NCBI GenBank assembly: GCA_949358305.1 | Contig: OX442323.1 | Coordinates: 6,944,001 to 7,008,000 of the forward strand | DNA length: 64,000 nt | Direction of reading: 5' to 3' | Origin: Strigamia acuminata | Taxonomy: Eukaryota > Arthropoda > Chilopoda > Geophilomorpha > Linotaeniidae | Shown: positions 58,493-64,000 of the stretch, in pieces | Numbering within the stretch: position 1 is the first letter of the stretch | How the letters are laid out: each line of letters begins with the position of its first letter | Notes under the pieces: model-generated | What the model saw: only the letters and a program-made list of their open reading frames with translations | The model's database searches: none | Told to the model about the DNA's origin: nothing | Position numbers and translations under genes: made by a program

Positions 58493-61400
58493 TTACTTAA
58501 AACTGAATCTTAGTGGTCTTGGAAATTCGTCTTCGTCTTCGTCCTCTTCTTGTTCGTCCGGGATGTGTAAACCTGGGTGTTTGTAGAGGTCGTCATTAAT
58601 TGAGTAAAAACTAGCGGACGAGTCGCAGTCAACATTGAACCACCAGTCACACACTCGGGAAACTTGATTGTAGATTGTACCATTTGTACAGAGGAAACTG
58701 CTTTTGTGGCTTTCAAGATTGCAGTAATGCCAAACCTAAAGCGAACGAGACAAATATCAATGAATACATTTTAAATTTTGCTAAATAAGAATAATGTTAC
58801 GCGGTGGAAAACACACTGTGAACCAGTTGTCACCTCCGCGCTTCTGTACACATTAAACTTGATTTAATCCCACAAACTCTCACTAGAGTTCGCCTTAAGC
58901 GATTAAATCAAGTTCAATGTGTACAGAAGCGCGGAGGTGACAACTAGTTCACAGTGTGTTTTCCACTGCGTAACAATAAGACTTTTACTTGGCAGTGAGT
59001 ATCCGGATCGCCATAAAATCCCGCTTGTTTATCGTGGCAGCTGAATCTAGTCGGCGGAATGGAAGCAAAGATCGGATAGTCTCTTCCTGGCTCTCCTCGA
59101 GTATTAACTCCTTCCGGAATCTCTGGATTGTCGAATGGAACTGGTTCATCTTCTTCTTCAAAATCTGCTTGTCTCAAGTGACCACTTGAGAAATGTTGGT
59201 GTTCGTTTGGATAATCAGGATCTCGGTGCGCTGTAATTGGTCCGATGTTTGCTGGTTTTGGATGTGTGTGTGGAGGTTTTGGACGTGGAGGTTTTCGATT
59301 TGTGCGCGGTTGTTTTGGACGTTGTGCTTCTGGTTTACGATGTGGGATTGGTTCTTGATTGATGTCTATTGGTTCTGGATATGTATCTTGTGGCTGTGAT
59401 TGGTCCGAGTAGAGCTGTAGCAGTCTTAGATAAGATGGATTTAAAGTAAATGGCGGCTGTGGTTTCTTGTTTGTTGGTTTGTGTGATGGTTGTGGTGTTG
59501 TTTGTTTCGGTTTTTGTTTTCGATAAGATTGTTGTGGTTTTCTGGGCGTTGGGTGTGTTTTTTGATGGGATGGTTGTTGTTTGGGATGGGATGGTTGCGG
59601 TATTGGATATGGGGTTACTGGTTTTGGATATGGGGTTACTGGTTGTGGATATGGGGGTACTGGGTTTGGGTCTACTGGTTCGGGATAATTTTGTATCGGT
59701 TCTTGGTATGACTCTACCGTTTCTGGATAGGGATTTATCAGTTCTGGGTATGAATCTAGTGGTGGTGGATGTGTGCGAGTTCTTTCTGAGTACGTCTTCA
59801 TTGGTTTTGGATAAGATGGAGCAACATTTACTGGCTTTCTCTTTGAAGGTCGGGGTGGTGGATGTGATGGTTGTGGATGTTGTAGGTGGGGTTGTGGATG
59901 TTGAAGTTGTGGTTGTGGATGTTGTAGTTGTGGTTGTTGAAGTTGTGGTTGCGGATGCGGATGTTGTGGTTGTGGGTGTTGTAATTGTGGTTGTGGATGT
60001 TGAAGTTGTGGTGGTGGATGTGGGTGTTGTAGTTGTGGTTGTGGATGTTGAAGCTGTGGTTGCGGATGTTGTGGTTTTAGATGTTGTGGTTGTGGATGTT
60101 GAAGTTGTGGTTGTGGATGTTGAAGTTGTGGTTGTGGATGTGGATGTTGTTGTGGTTGCAGATGTTGTGGTTGCGGATGTTGAAGTTGTGGATGTTGTAA
60201 TTGCGGTTGTGGATGTTGTTGGGGTTGCAGATGTTGTGGAAGTTGTTGGGGTTGCAGATGTTGTGGATGTTGTTGGGGTTGCAGATGTTGTGGTTGCGGA
60301 TGTTGAAGTTGTGGATGTTGTAATTGCGGTTGCGGATGTTGTTGTTGTTGTGGATGTTGAAGTTGCGGTTGTAGATGTTGTAATTGTGGTTGTGGATGTT
60401 GTTGTTGGAGTTGTGGATGATGCGCTTTCGGATGTTGTCGTTGTGGCTTAGACTGTTTTTGTGCTTTCGGATGTTGTCGTTGTGGTTTTGGATATTGCGG
60501 CTTTCGAGTGAGGGGTTGAAGAGTTTGATATTTTGGATAGGAAGTGACTGCATTTACTGGCTCTGGATAAGCTGTTATTGTGTCTGGGTCCGGATGTGGG
60601 TTCGGATGAAATAAGACTTTCGAATGTCCCCGATCGGGTTCTGGATAGTGTGATCTTAAATATTCAGACGGTATATATCCTGATCTTGGATACTCCGGAG
60701 CTGTATATTGAGGTCTTCGCACTCGCTGCGGAGAAACCGTAATCGAAGGCTTTGACTGTATTTGTATTGCTGGGTATTGGGGCTCTTGTGGCTCTTGGTA
60801 CGCTGGCCGACGAGTTTTATGCCTGGGCTGTTTGGAGCCGTACGGAAGAGGTTTAAACTCTGCTATAACAGGCTTGACTGGTGGTTGTGCCGGTGGGAAG
60901 TAGAAGTAACTGTAAGATTCGTCTTCATCGTCTTCGTATAAGTATCTAGTTAATTTAGACACGGCTGCTTCTATTGCTTTTCGGTTGTCATCGCGGATTT
61001 GATCGTGAGATGACTGCAAGATATGGTAATTAATTCAAGCGCATTTTAGGTTAAGCCCCAAAATTAAAACTTTTTTGGAATTTAGGTTAAAGGTTCTGCA
61101 AAATCAAACCAGGTGTGTTAAATTTCGTGGAGCTAAGATGATCTTTTATTATTATAATACAGTATATACACAATTTCATGAAGTTTTAGAGTTTTCTAGG
61201 AAATTGTAGCAAAATCGAGCAAAATCTTTAAAGAAATCTACCTGGATTTCTGAAATTCTCAAATCCATAGCAAATCTCCGAAATCTCATAAATCTCTAAA
61301 AATCCATGAATTCCACAAAATCTTATAAATCTTTAAAAATCCATGAATTCCACAAAATCTTATAAATCTCTAAAAATCCATGAATTCCACAAAATCTTAT

Positions 61401-61830
61401 AAATCTCTAAAAATCCATGAATTCCACAAAATCTTATAAATCTCTAAAAATCCATGAATTCCACAAAATCTTCCAAAATTTAGAAATCCATGAATTCCAC
61501 AAAATCTTCCAAAATTTAGAAATCCTAAAAATCCATAAAATCTTGAAGATTTAACAAGATTTCAAAATCACCTATGCACTTTGTGTGATTGGTTATTCCC
61601 TCACCCTAAACACCTGGTAGGTGTGTAGTGACCTCAGCAGATATGAAGCGCCATTGACGTTTTCCCAAAGAAATAAAAAAGTAAATTCAATGAAATTGAA
61701 CACACGGATGATCGATTTAACATCGCATCTTGGGACTGACTTGAAACAAAAATAGCAAGAAGTGATTTACCTTGGCAATGCTGCTCTTAATGGCAAAACC
61801 CAAAACGAAGAACCACACTACGAATGTCAT
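58493..61830 (-). CDS. CPAP1-like chitin-binding protein 8 with HPQPQLQ repeats
   Basis: 775 residues from exons 61771-61830, 58989-61013 and 58493-58735. Here the signal exon is a full 60 bases (MTFVVWFFVLGFAIKSSIAK) with phase-0 borders, unlike the phase-1 first introns of the others. A Tyr/Pro-rich N-terminal part (ATAPEYPRSGYIPSEY-like) is followed at about 190-390 by HPQPQLQHPQ repeats and then by YPEP/YPKP motifs. The CBM14 domain (about 675-735) reads FSCHDK, THCQ, VWHYCN, SFLCTNGTIYNQ, CDWWFNVDC, with the six cysteines kept. VWHYC and a following SINDDLYKHPG are closer to other arthropod CPAP1 members than to its cluster neighbours. The tail is acidic (EQEEDEDEDEF). The domain-splitting intron contains a hairpin MITE. 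Confidence 0.9.
58796..58976. mobile_element. Hairpin MITE inside the CBM14-splitting intron of gene 8
   Basis: A 181 bp palindromic element. The left arm GTTACGCGGTGGAAAACACAC... to about 58870 is mirrored by the right arm ending GTGTGTTTTCCACTGCGTAAC, with few mismatches and a loop of about 30 bases (CCACAAACTCTCACTAGAG). It is flanked by AAT on both sides. No coding capacity. Its presence leaves only short intron borders on either side. Confidence 0.85.
61230..61560. repeat. CTAAAAATCCATGAATTCCACAAAATCTTATAAAT minisatellite
   Basis: About six copies of a ~39 bp unit in the first intron of gene 8, well conserved at 61300-61470 and degenerate at the ends. Confidence 0.92.
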
Positions 61831-61895
61831 ATGTTCTGCTAGGAGGATCCACTAATGAAATGTAAAGCAACTGTTAGTGAAGTCTAAGTTTGTCT

Positions 61896-61904
61896 TATAT
61901 AATA
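61896..61904 (-). promoter_or_regulatory. TATA box of chitin-binding gene 8
   Basis: ATTATATAA on the minus strand, about 65 bases upstream of the start codon at 61830. The start site is expected near 61873, with a leader of roughly 40 bases and no noncoding exon needed. Confidence 0.7.
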
Positions 61905-61909
61905 CTGCC

Positions 61910-63408
61910 TGGGGACACGAAAGGGGAAGACTTCCTTTGTTGATGACTCTTCTTGAAACTGGTGGAACACCAAATAGATAGGTCACAAAGAACAGGAAGA
62001 ATTGCCTTTAAGCGCCGGAAAGAGAGGAAAAGTGAACTCTGTGGGCTGCAGTTAATTCAGGGTTATCGGTTTCGCTTTTATTTACCTTTTATTTACTTTA
62101 AGTGTTAGGGGTCGAATCAAAATTGTGATGAACTCGTGTTTTTGTTTTGGTTGTTGGATAAAGCGGGGAAGTTATGTAAGTGGGTAATTGGCACGAAATG
62201 TGTGTTTTTGTGTGATTTATTTAGTTGTTTTTTGTTATTTCCTTTCGGGTTGCTGGGTGTGAACTGTTGAGAAGAAAGGGTGTTTGTTTGTTTGTTTTTA
62301 TTTTTAAAGGGAGAGTTGAAAGATTTGTTGGTTTTTTTTTGCTTTTGGTTTGGTTTTTGCGACTTTGTTGTAGAGTGTAGGCGAGTTCTAGTTTGTTGTT
62401 GGATTCGGAACGGAGCGGTAAATACAAAACTTGTTTAACCTGTTGGGGAAGTAAGAGGAATTATTCATGAATTATGGCGTATGTGATGTGATGTGCATTC
62501 CACTCTCGTTTGTAGTTGTTAATTGAGGTGTGCGGTTATGTCTCGTATGTCTCGAATGTGAGTTAACTGATCGAATTGGCATTTTTTTTATTAAGTTTAT
62601 GGTGAATTTGAATTTTTGTTTTAATAAAATTGTGTGTGTGCAAGAGAATTCTGTGGAAATTTGATGGAAATTGGAGGGAAATCTTGAAAATATCAGAAAA
62701 TTTTGAAAATATCAGAGAAAATTTTGAATAGATCAGAGAAAATTTTGAAAATATCAGAAAATGTTGAAAATATCAGAGAAAATTTTGAAAATATCAGAGA
62801 AAATTTTGAAAATATCAGAGAAAATTTTGAAAATATCAGAGAAAATTTTGAAAATATCAGAGAAAATTTTGAAAATATCAGAGAAAATTTTGAAAACATC
62901 GGAGAAAATTTTGAAAATATCAGAGAAAATTTTGAAAATATCAGAGAAAATCTTGAAAAATCTTGAAAAAATTCATGAAAATCTTGGAAAATTTTTAAAA
63001 AAATCTTGAAAAATCATGAAAATCATGGAAAAAATTTAGAAAATCTTGAAAAATCATGAAAATCATGGAAAAAATTTAGAAAATCTTGGAAAATTTTTAA
63101 AAAAAACTTGAAAAATCATGAAAATCATGGAAAAAATTTAGAAAATCTTGAAAAATCATGAAAATCTAGGAAAAAATTTAGAAAATCTTGAGAAAATCAA
63201 AAGAAAATCTTTAATAAATATTTAAAAAAAAACTACATATCCAATTAAATTTAAAAATTTGAAGAAAATTTCAAGAAAATTTCGACAATCCTTTTGACAA
63301 ATTCAGTTTTCACGAGCCCCTCACGATGCCGCATCGAAAATAGACAATAACTTCAACCAAATTCATTAATTTATTTATTCACGGGCGATACAGCTGAGAG
63401 TTCATCGA
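61910..63408. other. Intergenic region upstream of gene 8
   Basis: AT-rich sequence with a long minisatellite at 62680-63220. No coding exon was recognised. The last ~100 bases before 63409 are unique and unlike the sequence that precedes the matching part of gene 7. Confidence 0.55.
62680..63220. repeat. AAAATTTTGAAAATATCAGAG minisatellite
   Basis: About twelve near-identical 21 bp units at 62690-62950, then GAAAATCATGGAAAAAATTTAG-type units to about 63220. Because 21 is a multiple of three, both strands show artificial long frames (repeated FENIREN and FSLIFSK). Confidence 0.93.
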
Positions 63409-64000
63409 ATGGTTTAAACGGAAATGGAAACGGGCATGGTGTAAATGGAAATGGAAACGGGCACGGTGTAAATGGAAATGGAAACGGACATGGTTTAAAC
63501 GGAAATGGAAACGGGCATGGTGTTGCTGGTGGAACTGGCCATAACGGAATATCTACTAATGGGTATGGGAATGGAGCAACTGGAAATGGTAATGGACACG
63601 GTGCAGCAGTAGGTGGTAATGGAAATGGGGATGGACATGGTGCAGCAGGTGGCAATGGAAATGGTCACAATGGAATAAGCAGCAATGGCTATGGAAATGG
63701 ACATGGACATGGACATGTTGCAGCAGGTGGAAATGGAAATGGCAATGGTCATGGTGCTGGTGGAAATGGTCACAATGGAAATGGCAACGGTCATGGTGCT
63801 GGTGAAAATGGTGGAAATGGCAATGGTAATGGTCATGGTGCTGGTGGAAATGGTCACAATGGAATAAGCAGCAATGGCTATGGAAACGGACATGGGCATG
63901 TTGCAGCAGGTGGAAATGGCAATGGCAATGGTCATAGTGCTGGTGGAAATGGTCACATTGGAATAACCAACAATGGATATGGAAATGGAGCAGGTGGGAA
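63409..64000 (+). repeat. Second copy of part of gene 7's Asn-Gly repeat exon
   Basis: 592 bases are collinear with 56725-57316, with a constant offset of 6684. I found no substitution or indel in the stretches compared along the whole length. The copy begins abruptly after TTCATCGA, in mid-repeat, and is truncated by the window edge. It stays open in the GNGNGH frame but has no signal peptide, CBM14 domain or promoter. It is either a recent partial duplication or a mis-joined/duplicated assembly piece. Confidence 0.93.

Noticed and set aside
59193-60614. Val-rich plus-strand frames opposite gene 8
   Set aside because: Antisense shadow of HPQPQLQ repeats, with no start context or splice support.
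62693-63009. FENIREN / FSLIFSK repeat proteins
   Set aside because: A 21 bp minisatellite keeps all frames open by chance.

Overview
This is an arthropod nuclear genome window, most likely from a pancrustacean. The genes are split into many short exons with GT-AG introns of about 55 bp upward. Intergenic DNA is AT-rich and full of short-unit minisatellites and MITE-like elements. An interstitial (TTAGG)n block matches the ancestral arthropod telomere unit, and the main gene family (single-domain cuticular proteins analogous to peritrophins, CPAP1-like) is arthropod cuticle-specific. The species cannot be fixed from the sequence.

Left third (1-17.5 kb). A repeat-rich start holds a ~0.7 kb inverted-repeat element and a candidate four-exon small gene on the minus strand, which spans a tandem duplication. 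Next come DHDDS (dehydrodolichyl diphosphate synthase, six exons, +), a small unrecognised tail-anchored-looking membrane protein (+), a leucine-rich-repeat protein (three exons, +), a decayed copy of that LRR gene, a ~60 bp satellite with interstitial TTAGG repeats and a degraded copy of DHDDS-locus sequence. The third ends with ARMC2 (19 exons, +, 793 residues, one GC-AG intron).

Right two thirds (17.5-62 kb). Eight genes each encode a secreted protein with exactly one chitin-binding type-2 domain (CBM14, six cysteines). Seven are on the minus strand and one (53.8-57.7 kb) is on the plus strand. In all eight a short 5' coding region supplies the signal peptide, a phase-0 intron cuts the CBM14 domain directly after its second Cys-Gln, and a TATA-like box lies at the expected place, often before a noncoding first exon. 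The domain is conserved, but each gene carries its own low-complexity region: Gln/Asn, GPVGPTF, KPNYPSMYP, PPVQPYP, Gln-rich, Asn-Gly-His, or HPQPQLQ. The layout suggests one cuticle-binding module copied in tandem and coupled to eight different matrix-forming tails. This cluster is the main result of the window.

The last 592 bases (63409-64000) repeat part of the Asn-Gly coding exon (56725-57316) without a difference where I compared them, and the copy runs off the window. It is either a very recent duplication or an assembly overlap. Spaces between genes contain MITEs, hAT-like and LTR-like remnants, one damaged tRNA-Arg and AT-rich minisatellites.
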